Shown: positions 21,434-32,061 of the stretch, one piece after another
Layout: every line of letters begins with the position of its first letter
Position numbering within the stretch: the first letter of the stretch is position 1
Origin: Phymatolithon calcareum
Taxonomy: Eukaryota > Rhodophyta > Florideophyceae > Hapalidiales
Assembly (NCBI GenBank): GCA_977006965.1
Contig: OZ345362.1
Coordinates: 558,001 to 622,000 of the forward strand
Direction: 5' to 3'
DNA length: 64,000 nt
Translations under genes and position numbers: made by a program
The notes under the pieces: generated by a model
Database searches by the model: none
The model's input: only the letters and a program-made list of their open reading frames with translations
Told to the model about the DNA's origin: nothing

Positions 21434-23572
21434 TGCATTGGCGCAGCGGAGCCTCCTGCATCTCCAGCGCACCAGCCTGGCATTGTTGTTTCCCTTTTTA
21501 ATTCACTCCCAAATACTGTAAAAAACCTGATTGTCGCTATGCCAATAGAATTCTCGCCGTACTGTACTGTATTATACAGTAGTGTCTTGTACACGAGACA
21601 ACGCTGAATTTAAACGGAAACACGCTGTGCAGAGGACTGAAGATGACGTGGAAAAGGCAGCTGCTTTTCTAGCAGCGGATCGATTTGGTCCTCTGCGCTG
21701 CTCTCAGGTCATCGCGCTATTGTCCTGTTCTTGGCTGTTGAAAGCTGCAGGTATGCTTCTTCTCTTCGACGACCGGTGCTGACCAAGGGAAATTAGAGGC
21801 ATTGCGCGGATGAACGGGGCAAATGGATGCGAGTTCCGCTTACAGTATCAGACTGATAGTGAAATGAAATGGTGTCTTTTTTATCCAAGTCATCATTGTC
21901 AAGTTGCTCATCTTGCTGTACAGTACTGTGATACACGGCAGAATAAGAAACTTGGAGATTCATCTCTGAAGGTATGATATAGATGTTTGCCGAGTCGGCA
22001 ATGTCGACCTTGTCAAGAAATAACACGCTGTATGATAATACCCTCACATGCACATTATGATGCGACCATCTGCGTACTTCTCGAGCGACAACAGTACTAT
22101 GTATGCTGTATTTTGTATTCTGTATGGTTTTATGTTGGCACCTGGAGTGTCTGAAGGAGGACAACACAACAACAAAATACAATAATAGGGAGGACATCAA
22201 CCGTTCTCACAGGCACATTTTTCCCAATACCCACACAATTCACTTTTCTGTGCGGGGGTGCCCTCCAGTATGCTTTCGTGACGCACTTGACGATGCAACG
22301 ACAACAACGTTCGTTACAACGCAAAGCCTTTGGAGTTACCGCATCCTGTATGGAAGTGGGTTTGTCGGACTTTGCCGAAGAAATCCAGCGACACGACACG
22401 GATTGAAACAGAGGGTCGTTAATGAGCATGGGCAGGTGGCAACATTCAACCTCATCCTAAAGGATTATCAATATGGATCTTCCGAAAAGAGAAAAGATGT
22501 CGTTCGCGCTGTTGAGACCATTCTACACGACTCTGAATGAGAGACAACCCGACATAGAACGTTCGCGGGGGAAAGATGCGGACTGTCCTTTGATTAGGGC
22601 TCATGTTACCTGTTTCAAAAACTCTTCAAGGTTATAATATCGACAGTAGAAAAGGCAGTCCTACGGTGTAAGTGTATCTGGTGAAGGCAGCGAAGGTCGC
22701 AGACGGACATTGGTTCTCACACTAGTGCAAAAAGAGCGCTGACGGAGCCAAGCCATGAATTGACTATGGGGCAAAGGGAAAGCTCAGTTCTATATTGTGC
22801 CGTTCTGCTAGCTAGTAGAAGGGGAAGGCAATACGGGGAAATTTTTGCTATTTGTCTTCGCAAAAACAGGCTTTCGTTAGAACCTTGGTCAGTATGTGCA
22901 TCTGGGCGAGAAAGCGGGAAGTTGTTGAGACCAATTACGTGTTCTTGGTATACCCAATTCGCCTGGGATGGATATCTGGACCATCGAACAACGTCGACCG
23001 GTTTACAACAATACCGTGACGTCAGGACAAGCAAGTGCCAATCTGCCATCAGCTTCTTATGCCGGAAGGAGAATGCCGTGGCCAATCCTCTGTCTACTTC
23101 ACAGAGTAAGGTCGCTGACTTCTTGCTCATCAAGTGTAGGATGAGGATAGGAAGCGAAGAGCCCAGGGAAATGTGCACTTTCAACAAAGCGCGTCCATGT
23201 TTTCCATCGCTGAGGCGCTTGACCCTCTGCCACATTGATCTTTTCTGCACACTCCCTACCCGTGTTTGGCGTCCAATGTTTAGTTACTTTTACTGAGATG
23301 TGGGTGATGCGATACTCCAAGCGAGATCTTGTGCATTCCTTCATTTTCTCCTCTTGTCTCTCGCTCTTTTCTTGCAGTGCTTTGGAGGTTTATCGGTTTT
23401 GCAATATTCGAAATCTGCCCATGAAATTCCCACTGGTGATTTGTACCGCAAGACCTGCAGCTGATGTCCTCAAGCCCAGACGCACAGTTTAGACAAACAC
23501 TCTGATGCATAGAAAAAAATATAGCGCGACAAAAGTCGCTTTTTACATCCCTCGCCCGTCGCCGAACTGAAA
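21434..23572. other. Intergenic, no supported gene
   Basis: Overlapping open frames exist on both strands at 22717-23296 and a 145-codon plus frame at 22103-22540. None has a recognisable motif, and they overlap each other antisense. The heptamer TACTGTA/TACAGTA is frequent around 21515-21920. Confidence 0.4.
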
Positions 23573-26377
23573 CTATTGTGCGACAGCAGCCGTCTTTTTC
23601 AACTTTGTTTTAGTCCCAACCCTTTTTTTAGCACCGACCTTTTTAACTTTCGTTTTCGACTTGCCCATGTCCCCCTCTGCAGCCGACACCAATTTCGCCG
23701 CCTGTTTCTCCTCTCGTTTCCGCTTTCGTTCCTCCGCCTCATCCAAAATGCCCAAGCACTCCTCCATGCCCACTGAAAGCACATCGTAACCCTTTCGCAA
23801 CGACACATTCGTTCCGTCATGCGCAATGTATGGTCCATAAGGCCCCTGTGCAACACGTACTTCCGCACCGTTGCGCGGATGCACGCCGACAATTCGCGGC
23901 AATTCCAGCAACTTTACGGCTGTCTCCACATCAACATCCTCCACAGCCATTCCGGGGAGTAATCCTTGCCGCTTCGGCTTCTCTCCGGGGGCGCAATCCG
24001 CGTCATGTCCGAGTTGCACATACGGGCCATAACTTGAAGTTTTTAGCACAATCGAATCCCCTGTCTGCGGGTGCAGTCCGAGCACTGGGGGATTCTGTGA
24101 GATTCGAATGAATTTCTCAATGTGCTCCTCGCTCAATTCCTCGGCCAGTGTCCCTTTCGGCAGTCCAGCAATCACAGCTCCGTTCCGCTCTATATACGGT
24201 CCGTATGAATTGACCAAAAGTTTTGTCGACGACCAGTCCTCTTTCTCCGCTTCCGTCTCTTTTGCTTTGGCGCGTGCACGCCGCTTCGCGCCGGGCTTCC
24301 CCTTCCTTTTTGCCGGAGTATTCACACCGTCATCGCCACACATAGCAGGGGGAAGATTGGGGAGGACGATTTGTCGAAAAGCGGTAGGGTCAATATCCTT
24401 CTCTCGTTTCTCCACAGATGCGGCCAGGCCGTTTTCCCCGGAGTAGTAGTTTGTGAGATACTCCAAGCGATCTGCATTTCCAGCTGCAATATTGTCCAAA
24501 GTTGACTCCATCTGCGCGGTGAATTCGGCGTCCACGAAAGATGGAAAATGCGTTGAAAGTAATCGCTCAACGGCAAACGCGGGCAGGCTTGGCACAAGCG
24601 CTTGTCGAGGCACGCCTTTATGCTCACCGAGCTCTTTTCCGCGATATGCATATCCACGTTCAATCAGCTTCTCGATGATGCTGGCATAGGTGCTCGGTCG
24701 TCCAACCCCGAGCTCCTCTAACGCTTTCACAATCGACGCGTCATTGTATCGCATTGGTGGTTTTGTCGCATGTGCAGTAACCGTAGAATTGCTCACAGTA
24801 AAAATTTCCCCCTCTGACACATGCGGTAAATACTGCGAAGCTGACGATTCGGCCTCATTGCCCTTCGTTGCCAGCAGATATCCTGGAAATACAATGATTG
24901 ACCCTGTCGCTCGGAAGCTGAGCAATTTTCGAGCGCTAGCTTCAGAAGACGTAATCTCCAAATTTATGGATGTGGTATCCACTGCAGCGGGAGCCATCTG
25001 TGAAGCCAATGTGCGCCGGAAAATCAATTCATAAACGCGGTATTCATCCGAATCCAAATTTGTGTTTTCTGGGTGTACGAACTCCACCCCGGCAGGTCGA
25101 ATCGCCTCATGCGCAGCCTGAGCACCTTTCGGTGTTTTCAACGAAGATTTCTTCTCTGCCGATTCCGCATCCCCCAGAAATTCAGCGCCGTAGAGACTCT
25201 CCACAGCCTTCCGAGCCGCGGCAACAGCCTGCTCGCTGAGCGAAGGGTTGTCCGTCCGATGATAGGTAATAAACCCATTCTCATAAAGCTTTTGTGCCGC
25301 TCGCATCGTCCGCCCCGCGCCCATTCCAAGTTTGTTGCCGCATTCCTGCTGCAAAGTCGATGTAATGAGCGGCACTGGAGGATTTCTTTTCGTTCTTCTA
25401 CGCTCCACCGCAGAAACTTCAGCCGATGCCCCGTTGATATCGTTGAGAATTCTGCGAATTTCAGATTCTGAATACCACCACAACGAACCGGGCTTTATCT
25501 CCTGTTCCAAATTTCCAGTCTCACCATCAAAATCCGTCCGCTTTGCTAGCCGGACATCGTCAACAGCCACGAGTGTGGCCTCAAAAATTTTCCCTTCGTC
25601 CGCGCCAAGCCCTGCAAATACCGCATTGCAGCTGACATAGTCCGACGGGACAAAGCGCAATCTCGCCAGTTCCCGTCGCACGATCAACGCCATGGCGACG
25701 CTTTGCACGCGACCCGCGCTCAATCCGCGAGCAATTTTCCTCCACAAGAGCGGCGACATAGTATATCCAGCAAGTCTATCCAGCACCCTTCGCGTTTCCT
25801 GTGCTTGCACGAGACACATGTCGATATCCCTGGAATTTTCAATACCCTTTTGAATGGCGTCCTCCGTAATCTCATGAAATACCGCGCGCTTCACAGGCAC
25901 AGTCGGTTTAAGAACCTCGACAAGATGCCATGAAATAGCCTCACCCTCACGGTCCTCATCCGTGGCGAGGATGAGCTCAGCTTTCGACCGCAATTCCTCA
26001 CGCAATTCCGAAATCACTTTCCGCTTGCCCTCAATCAAGACATAAATCGGGCGGAAATCATCGGACACATTCACACCGAGTCGCGCCCACGGCTCGCCTT
26101 TGTACTTTGTGGGAATACGTTTTGCAGAGGTTGGAAGCTCGCGTATGTGACCGACGCAACTTCGTACCTCGAATTCGTCGGGGGGTAGGAATTTCTGAAT
26201 TGTAGCGGCTTTTGCAGGACTCTCTACGATGACCAAGGCGCGCCCTGCCGGCGAAGAAGAGGTGGCGTAGGCGATGGTGCGATGCACGGGGAGTATTAGG
26301 CGTGGACGCAGGCACGCGCCTCGATGGAGCGGCAATATTGGCGCGGTTGTGAACAGCAGGCGGGAGCAGTGCTGCAT
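23573..26377 (-). CDS. topA: DNA topoisomerase I, type IA, bacterial type, organelle-targeted (934 aa)
   Basis: The protein relaxes negatively supercoiled DNA by single-strand passage through a tyrosyl-DNA intermediate. I start at the ATG complement of 26375-26377, because the frame extends further only from GTG. Residues 1-46 are rich in R, L, S and T with few acids, a likely plastid or mitochondrial presequence. The Toprim domain begins at ~47 (ALVIVESPAKA) and contains the acidic cluster in ATDEDREGEAISWHL. The catalytic tyrosine is Tyr372 in GFITYHRTDN. The C-terminus has no four-cysteine zinc fingers but three YGPY-containing repeats (SYGPYIERNG, SYGPYVQLG, YGPYIAHDG), as in cyanobacterial and plant-type enzymes, then a Lys-rich tail. 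It is intact and intronless. Plastid location is inferred. Confidence 0.93.
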   Translation of the reverse strand: MQHCSRLLFTTAPILPLHRGACLRPRLILPVHRTIAYATSSSPAGRALVIVESPAKAATIQKFLPPDEFEVRSCVGHIRELPTSAKRIPTKYKGEPWARLGVNVSDDFRPIYVLIEGKRKVISELREELRSKAELILATDEDREGEAISWHLVEVLKPTVPVKRAVFHEITEDAIQKGIENSRDIDMCLVQAQETRRVLDRLAGYTMSPLLWRKIARGLSAGRVQSVAMALIVRRELARLRFVPSDYVSCNAVFAGLGADEGKIFEATLVAVDDVRLAKRTDFDGETGNLEQEIKPGSLWWYSESEIRRILNDINGASAEVSAVERRRTKRNPPVPLITSTLQQECGNKLGMGAGRTMRAAQKLYENGFITYHRTDNPSLSEQAVAAARKAVESLYGAEFLGDAESAEKKSSLKTPKGAQAAHEAIRPAGVEFVHPENTNLDSDEYRVYELIFRRTLASQMAPAAVDTTSINLEITSSEASARKLLSFRATGSIIVFPGYLLATKGNEAESSASQYLPHVSEGEIFTVSNSTVTAHATKPPMRYNDASIVKALEELGVGRPSTYASIIEKLIERGYAYRGKELGEHKGVPRQALVPSLPAFAVERLLSTHFPSFVDAEFTAQMESTLDNIAAGNADRLEYLTNYYSGENGLAASVEKREKDIDPTAFRQIVLPNLPPAMCGDDGVNTPAKRKGKPGAKRRARAKAKETEAEKEDWSSTKLLVNSYGPYIERNGAVIAGLPKGTLAEELSEEHIEKFIRISQNPPVLGLHPQTGDSIVLKTSSYGPYVQLGHDADCAPGEKPKRQGLLPGMAVEDVDVETAVKLLELPRIVGVHPRNGAEVRVAQGPYGPYIAHDGTNVSLRKGYDVLSVGMEECLGILDEAEERKRKREEKQAAKLVSAAEGDMGKSKTKVKKVGAKKRVGTKTKLKKTAAVAQ

Positions 26378-26553
26378 GACTGGGAGAGGCAGGGGTGTGG
26401 CGATGGGCTGTGCGACCACATGAAGAACAGAAGTGGGGATCCAGGGAACGGTGATGCGAGATTCGGGTTCTTCTTCTCGAATATGGAATCAAAACAAGTT
26501 TTGGCTCAAAAAATAACGTTAATTTTGGTGCAGTACAGGAACTGTAATTGATT
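26378..26553. promoter_or_regulatory. Upstream region of topoisomerase I
   Basis: This is the 5' flank of the minus-strand topA gene. I see no TATA box or other element I can name; it ends at a strong palindrome. Confidence 0.25.
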
Positions 26554-26593
26554 GCTAAGAATACTGCCCAAAATTTTGGGTAGTATTCTTAGC
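26554..26593. repeat. Near-perfect 40-bp palindrome without loop
   Basis: The 20-base arms (GCTAAGAATACTGCCCAAAA and complement) carry one G:T pair. Confidence 0.88.
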
Positions 26594-27637
26594 GAACAAA
26601 TTACATGGCGATGAAGCCGCGGACTGGTGTGCCCTACGGGGTTGAATGATGTGGGTTACTTTTTGTTGTCGAAAAGCTCTTGCAATTCTGCCAGACAAAG
26701 TCTCTTCGAAAAGTAGAAAATCTGGTGCTCAAGACGTCTTGGTCCTCATAGATCATGTTGCACTCTCGGGGTCGGCAAGTTATTAGGCTCTCTCTTTCGC
26801 CAATTGCAGTTTGCTTGAAATGCGATACATGTACTCTCTGCTATCAGCGGTGCCTTTTACATTGCCGGATTCTCCAATATACTGACTAGCAGCTGCTCGT
26901 CACACCCCACGAAAACCATCACTATCGGTCACATTCAGGTCTAGCAGCTATCGCGGCACGCAGGTGTAAGTCAGTGACCCAGCGTGGCAAGCAATTAGTT
27001 CCTTCCTTCCTGTGATTGTTTCGACTGTCGAGTGCGTCCGTTATTACGAGCTGACACTTGCGGAAGGCCTCCCGGCGTGGTCGCTCGCGCGGATATCCCC
27101 TCTGTCGTGCGCTGGTAGTGCCTCTCTTCACCATTGACTGAGCTCCTCTTTGAAAGCCACTTTCTTCTGTTCGATAACAAGAGACAGACACTGCCGTGAC
27201 AGAGTGTCAGTGAGATGGAATAATCAACAACACTGATTCTTACAAAGTCAGGTTGATTTTCGATATTATGCTGCAATTGTCACTCTGCGGGTTGCGAGAG
27301 TCTTTCATGTTTGCATCTAGATAGAGAGAGGACAACTGTCAGTGCTTCCATAAGCAACTCAAAGGAGACTGCGTGTGCGACGGGATGACATGAGGTTTCA
27401 TTCGTGCTTCAGCTTGAATAGTCTACATTATGCGTTTAGAACTTACGTCAGTACCAATGCCATGGTACAAACCACAACAGTAGTTGGTCTCTACGAAAGA
27501 CGATTGGTTTCGTCTAGCAGTACATGTGATGGCAATGTGCCAAATGCGCATCTCATGGTCAACCATTTGACTCGCAACGCCTCCCTATGCACCAGTAAGG
27601 GTTATGCCAGGGGATAGTAAAGAATGATTACTATGCT
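26594..27637. other. Intergenic, nothing recognised
   Basis: There are only short frames on both strands, without recognisable motifs. Confidence 0.45.
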
Positions 27638-27688
27638 CTGGTTCTCACGGGATGCACACGATCATCGTGTGCATCCTGTCAGAACCAG
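27638..27688. repeat. 51-base hairpin
   Basis: The 24-base arms (CTGGTTCTCACGGGATGCAC... and complement) have two mismatches and a 3-base loop. A second small stem (CAGAGG/CCTCTG) follows at 27692-27712. Confidence 0.85.
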
Positions 27689-29031
27689 ATCGCAGAGGTG
27701 GAGTACTCCTCTGTGCATAAAACGTTGCGGCTCATGTTGTGACAGGTTGAGACAACACACAAGTTCTGTGGCGGCCAACAATTGGGTGTCGGAGGCAAAA
27801 CAGACATGTTCAGCATATTACGAAATTCGTTATTATTCAGCCAGTTGCGAGCAAGACTACATTAATTGAAGAATGGTTTTGGCGTAGAAGATTTCTCTTC
27901 GGTTCCAGCACTTCGGTGCAGACATTGTTCTCTTTGAGAGATCGGATCTGTTTGAGCGTTGAAATATGCAGGTTGTGCTTTTGTCGCATACCGGTAGTCC
28001 TCATGTTGAACGTGCGTTGGAAACAATACAATACATTACTCCATTGCAGAAATGAAGGCAGCGGAGAGAAATCTTGCAATATAAACCTGTAAATTTCAGT
28101 CCAGTACACTTCTGAGCAACCTTTGTACACGAAAGTTGCGACAATCACAGTGCTTTGTGTTGCACAGTATCGTATCATTTTCCTGAAATGAGATATGATT
28201 TTAGCGGCAGTACAGTATCATACGGTACAACAATGTACAGTATTCTTGCTGAGCTCTATTTCCGGAACTGGGGAATATTGACAGTGTGAACTTTTGATTC
28301 GGGAATTGAGCAAAGCCCAATCATACAATATTTTACGATTTTTGATTCATCGTTGTACAGTACAAAACAACGTTCCTGTAGAGGTCTGGAACTAGCGGGG
28401 CGACCTCCATCCTCCTAACGTCGAACCGAAGCTGAGCATTGTACAGTATATAAACAGTCCACGCTCATTTTCTCGTCGCTGCCACGCAAAGAAATGCTTC
28501 CATCAGCGACAGGCACAATGGTCTGGGCGTTTCCAAAATGTAGAATATTGTGTTCAAAGTTCGAGATTGCAACATGCAATACTGGGAAGGAACAGCTTTA
28601 GTCACCACCAGATTGGCGACTTTGGACGAATAATTTCATCCTCCCCAGTCCGCCAGAACGCAACACTTCCAACTGGCAAGAAACATGTGCTGCATGCATT
28701 GTTTCTTTCTCTGCAGATGCACGGCAGGAGTTGGCCCGGAAAACTTACGCTGGTAAGGTTACATCTACCAGGTCTGAAAAATGGACACCATCACCGTTTA
28801 TGACAACATGCTTTGATTGTTGTCAAGTGAATGACAACACTGTTTTCTAAAACTTACGAGCGCACCACTTCAAGCCACTATGATATCTAAGGTGTCATGG
28901 GACATGAAGTATCATAACTAATACATCTCAATCAAACCCCTCCAAAATACCTCCACGTGTTGCACTTGTACATGTATTTGCCTTTTTGGCTGTTGGTGCT
29001 GTACGGCATATGCTTACAGAGTCTTGCACTA
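27689..29031. other. Intergenic, with several TACAGTA heptamers
   Basis: No coding content is recognised. TACAGTA/TACTGTA occurs around 28209, 28231, 28356 and 28441, one of them next to TATATAAA at 28444. Confidence 0.45.
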
Positions 29032-29072
29032 AATAGGAGGCACAATCCCCACTGGGGATTGCCTGTCCTATT
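29032..29072. repeat. Imperfect 41-base hairpin
   Basis: Arms AATAGGAGGCACAATCCCC and GGGGATTGCCTGTCCTATT pair at both ends with a small internal mismatch. Confidence 0.75.
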
Positions 29073-29204
29073 CGCGTGTCTGTATAGACATGGGTTAAGG
29101 TACGCTACGAAAAAATAAATAAAAAATAGGTTCCTCACCCTTCCGCAGTGCGAATCTGGTACTGTACCGTCGGTGACCCGCATGGATCGATACCCTTTGC
29201 CATG

Positions 29205-29660
29205 TCGCAGCGGCACATCCGGCGGCAGCCGGAAAGCGACCACGCGCGATGACATCCAGGCGTTGATCGACATCGCGAAAGACTGTCTTGGAGCCGCAAC
29301 CAGTGGCAGTCGAGAAGCAGAGCCGCGCGAAGGATTCCCGTGCCGAGCCAAGTCGATAGACACAGTCTCGAGCCGCAACCAGCTGCAGTCGAGAAGCGAC
29401 CACGCGCTAAGACGCTCCCGCGCCAACCTAAGTCGCCCGACAGCGCCTGGGCGCCACAACCGGTGACCGCGTGGAAGAACCCTTGCGCCACGCGGCGCTA
29501 CGCTGCGAGAGGCCGGATTCTGTGCCTCAGATTCACGGGCGCGCACACCCGGCGGCAGTTGGAAACGCGGAGCCACGCTGCGCAGGGTCGAAAGCTTGCG
29601 CGACAGTCTCAGCGGCGCGCACAGTCGCCGGCAACTGCTTCAGAGTTTGAACATCGCCGA
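29205..29660. repeat. Degenerate ~80-bp GC-rich tandem repeat
   Basis: Related blocks of the form GCCGCAACCAG-GGCAGTCGAGAAGC recur with starts near 29210, 29291, 29370 and 29451, then weaker copies near 29540 and 29612. The first three intervals are 79-81 bases. The near-multiple of three keeps frames open on both strands for 100-214 codons, so these long frames are explained by the repeat and low stop-codon density. A translated product is possible but unproven. Confidence 0.7.
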
Positions 29661-30270
29661 CCGAAATCCCTATATCAAGCAGGACGCCGAAGAAACCTTG
29701 ATCTCCGGCACACGCATCGCAAGCTTGCAGACGCGTTCACACGGCGGTACGCACTTCAGAACGTGCCTGAACCGAGACATGAACCGCACGTAAGGCAACG
29801 AACAGCGTAAGGAGCTCTGCGGTACCGGCTGTCCGTTTCCCACAAGAACTCGTGTGACATCTGGTTTCTCGGCGGAAAGTTGACAGGTGAGCTTTTCGAG
29901 TTGGCAGCCCTCGTTTTTTGTTGAGCACCCACTCATCCGTCATAGTCTTTTGTAGTAGTAGTCAAGCTTTCGCAAGGCTACAACTACGGCAATCCGGTTC
30001 TCCGGCCAGCGGTGCTTGTCCGGGAGGAGGTTCCTAAGAGATACAGGACGGTGTCCGGGAACTCTAGTAAGGAGAAGCGCGACACAGCTCGCCGCTTCTG
30101 GGGAGTTAGGCCGTTGGACGCCATGAAAGCTAGTCGCCAAAATTACGGTTTTATGTTTCCAATAAAACCGCAGATCTTATTCAAGTCTGTCAAAGGCAGG
30201 CAGTCTCCAAACCGGCATCGTTATCAGAGCGATGTACGGTCGACAAATGTTCGAAGCTCCGCGTGCAAAG
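29661..30270. other. Intergenic, nothing recognised
   Basis: GC content falls off after the tandem repeat. No supported gene before the Tc1-type element. Confidence 0.4.
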
Positions 30271-30272
30271 TA

Positions 30273-31387
30273 CAACCCCACGAAATTAGTTTGCGAACAC
30301 CTCCTCCAATCCTTCTAGCAACCAACAAAACGCTCTTTCTGCGCGCAATACAGCGACAACTGGTTCGTCTAGCGCCCGTATCTATCTTTCTACAAAAAAA
30401 TCCAAAACGGTTCAACTTTTACGCACTCCACGAAAGAAAAAGTATTTGCGAACACTATTTTCGCGCGAAACAATATGCGAACGGTTGCATTTGGGCGCTC
30501 ACCTGGGGCAGCCAGAAGTGGATTAATAGTGAGTTGTCCCTCCGCGCTTTTCAATAAGCTCCATACAACGTGACGGCATACCATCGGGGCCGTCCAAGGT
30601 GAACCGTTTTTCGTCACTAAAAACTGTACGATGCCACAAACGCGGGTTGCTCGGCAATTGCTGTCGTGCCCATATAACGCGGTTTTGCTTGTGTAGGGGC
30701 GTCAGCTCTAGTTTGCGACGCATACATGTATATGTCAAATGCACAGAGTTTTGAAGAATTTGTTGGACGCAGCGCACAGTAACGTTCAGCTGCAACTGAT
30801 CGCGGAGCTTGCGAGCAGTGTTTTGTCCTTGTGATGCTGCTCGTACTATCGATCTCACTGTTGTTGAGGACAGTTTTGGTGGTCTGCCAAGTTTTTTCAT
30901 CGACAAAGGCCGACTTGCACTATTCAGAACTCGATGTACAGCTGCAACGGAGCGCCCAGTGCGACTTGCGATCTGCCGAATGCTCAGTTTCTCTTTACCG
31001 AGAGCACGAATGACCGCTTTCTCGTCCGATGTTAGTTTCCGTCCACCACCCATGATGCAGTGGCGGAAAGATAGAGTTACCGTACACGGTACTACCTTAC
31101 CACGCACACTACTTATGTTTGCCCTTTTCAGAACCTATGACTGCCGTTTCGCCTTGTGGCGGGCGCACGAAGTTTTCTGTTCGCATATTGTTTCGCGCGA
31201 AAAAAGTGTTCGCATATACTTTTTCTTTCGTGGAGAGCGTAAAGCTATGTCTATTTGGATTTTTTTTGGAGAAAGCTAGAGGCGGGAGCAGGATGAACTA
31301 TTTTTGGCTCTATAGTGCAATAAAGGGCACTGTGTCGGTAGCTAGTCACATTGGTCCAAGTGTTTGCAAACTAATTTCGTGGGGTTG
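30273..31387 (-). mobile_element. Tc1/mariner element with IR/DR termini and internal deletion (1115 bp)
   Basis: The element ends with CAACCCCACGAAATTAGTTTG on both sides in inverted orientation and is flanked by TA dinucleotides (30271-30272 and 31388-31389), the expected Tc1/mariner target. Terminal inverted repeats are ~210 bases (about 30273-30484 and 31175-31387). Each arm holds two direct repeats of the type CCACGAAA...TTGCGAACAC, an outer one at the tip and an inner one (30428-30455; 31206-31233), with a diverged spacer between them. This is the IR/DR plan known from Sleeping Beauty-like elements. Only the shortened transposase gene lies inside. Confidence 0.93.
30523..31053 (-). CDS. 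Tc1-family transposase with in-frame internal deletion (176 aa)
   Basis: I start at the ATG complement of 31051-31053 (MGGGRKLTSDEK). Residues ~5-45 form the first helix-turn-helix (SIRQIASRTGRSVAAVHRVL), KKLGRPPKLS at ~53-62 is the GRPR-like linker, and ~63-110 is the second DNA-binding motif. The catalytic domain starts normally, with the first Asp (D147) in FSDEKRFTLDGPDG. At residue ~158 it jumps to MPSRCMELIEKRGGTTHY and a stop, which looks like the genuine C-terminus of Tc1 transposases. The part with the second Asp and the Glu/Asp of the catalytic triad is missing while the frame is kept. Full-length members have ~340 residues. It may still bind the termini but cannot catalyse transposition. 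Confidence 0.9.
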   Translation of the reverse strand: MGGGRKLTSDEKAVIRALGKEKLSIRQIASRTGRSVAAVHRVLNSASRPLSMKKLGRPPKLSSTTVRSIVRAASQGQNTARKLRDQLQLNVTVRCVQQILQNSVHLTYTCMRRKLELTPLHKQNRVIWARQQLPSNPRLWHRTVFSDEKRFTLDGPDGMPSRCMELIEKRGGTTHY

Positions 31388-31389
31388 TA

Positions 31390-32061
31390 CAGAAGTGCAC
31401 TTTGCAGCCAGTCCAAAAAAATTTCAACGAAATAGAATAAATATAATCCCTATAGTGAGCAGCCTTTCCAAGTTATCTGCCATGTCGAACAGTTCGGACG
31501 GCTTGCGAGAGAAGAAAACGATCTCAGTCGAAGGCGGACAGCAACCCGTTGTAGCAAATGGAATTTCGGAACATCTCCGCCGATGCGCATGAGCAATCTG
31601 GGATACAGCAAGCCGAAACTCGAGAAAAATTCCACAACAAATTTGTTGATTTGATTGAAAGTACTTGTAGAACAATTGTGCTGCCGGAAACAGTTCTGCG
31701 CAAATCTTAAATAGATATGAAAGAAGTGGAATTCCAATGCCAGTACTATTGAAAGAATACTCTACGGGCAAGTAAGAAAACATGATCTCTGCGTTGATCT
31801 CTATTTGGCCTACAGGATTTGGAATTCGTGCAGGCAAAAAACCCTCTTCTCGTCTCTCTCCTAATCCGGCAAAGTAGAGCGAATCCACCAGAGTCCAGCT
31901 TCGATAGAAAAATCTCTGTGAAGAGGACGGCATTCTGAATGCTGTCCCCGCTTCGCCCTTCAGCGGTCGACACAAGCTAAAGGATCTAACTATCGGCCTC
32001 TAACGTCATTCCTCGACCTATAATATTGCAAAAAACTTCGTGTTGCCTTCGGTGAAGAGAA
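31390..32061 (+). other. Possible decayed coding sequence, origin unknown
   Basis: On the plus strand an ATG at 31482 opens a 36-codon frame. Then, with stops and frame changes, peptide-like stretches continue (KFHNKFVDLIEST, QAKNPLLVSLLIRQ) up to about 31980. I cannot name a family. It may be the front part of whatever the ORF at 32062 belongs to, or chance. Confidence 0.25.

Noticed and set aside
22103-22540. 145-codon plus-strand frame
   Set aside because: Protein-like in its last third, but no recognisable family and no supporting context.
22717-23296. Overlapping 177- and 178-codon frames on opposite strands
   Set aside because: Neither has a known motif and they exclude each other; no evidence favours one.
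26378-26419. Upstream extension of topoisomerase I
   Set aside because: It starts from GTG and has no ATG before the upstream stop; the ATG at 26377 already yields a good presequence.
28932-29576. 214-codon minus-strand frame
   Set aside because: Explained by the GC-rich ~80-bp repeat, with few stop codons in any frame; no motif.
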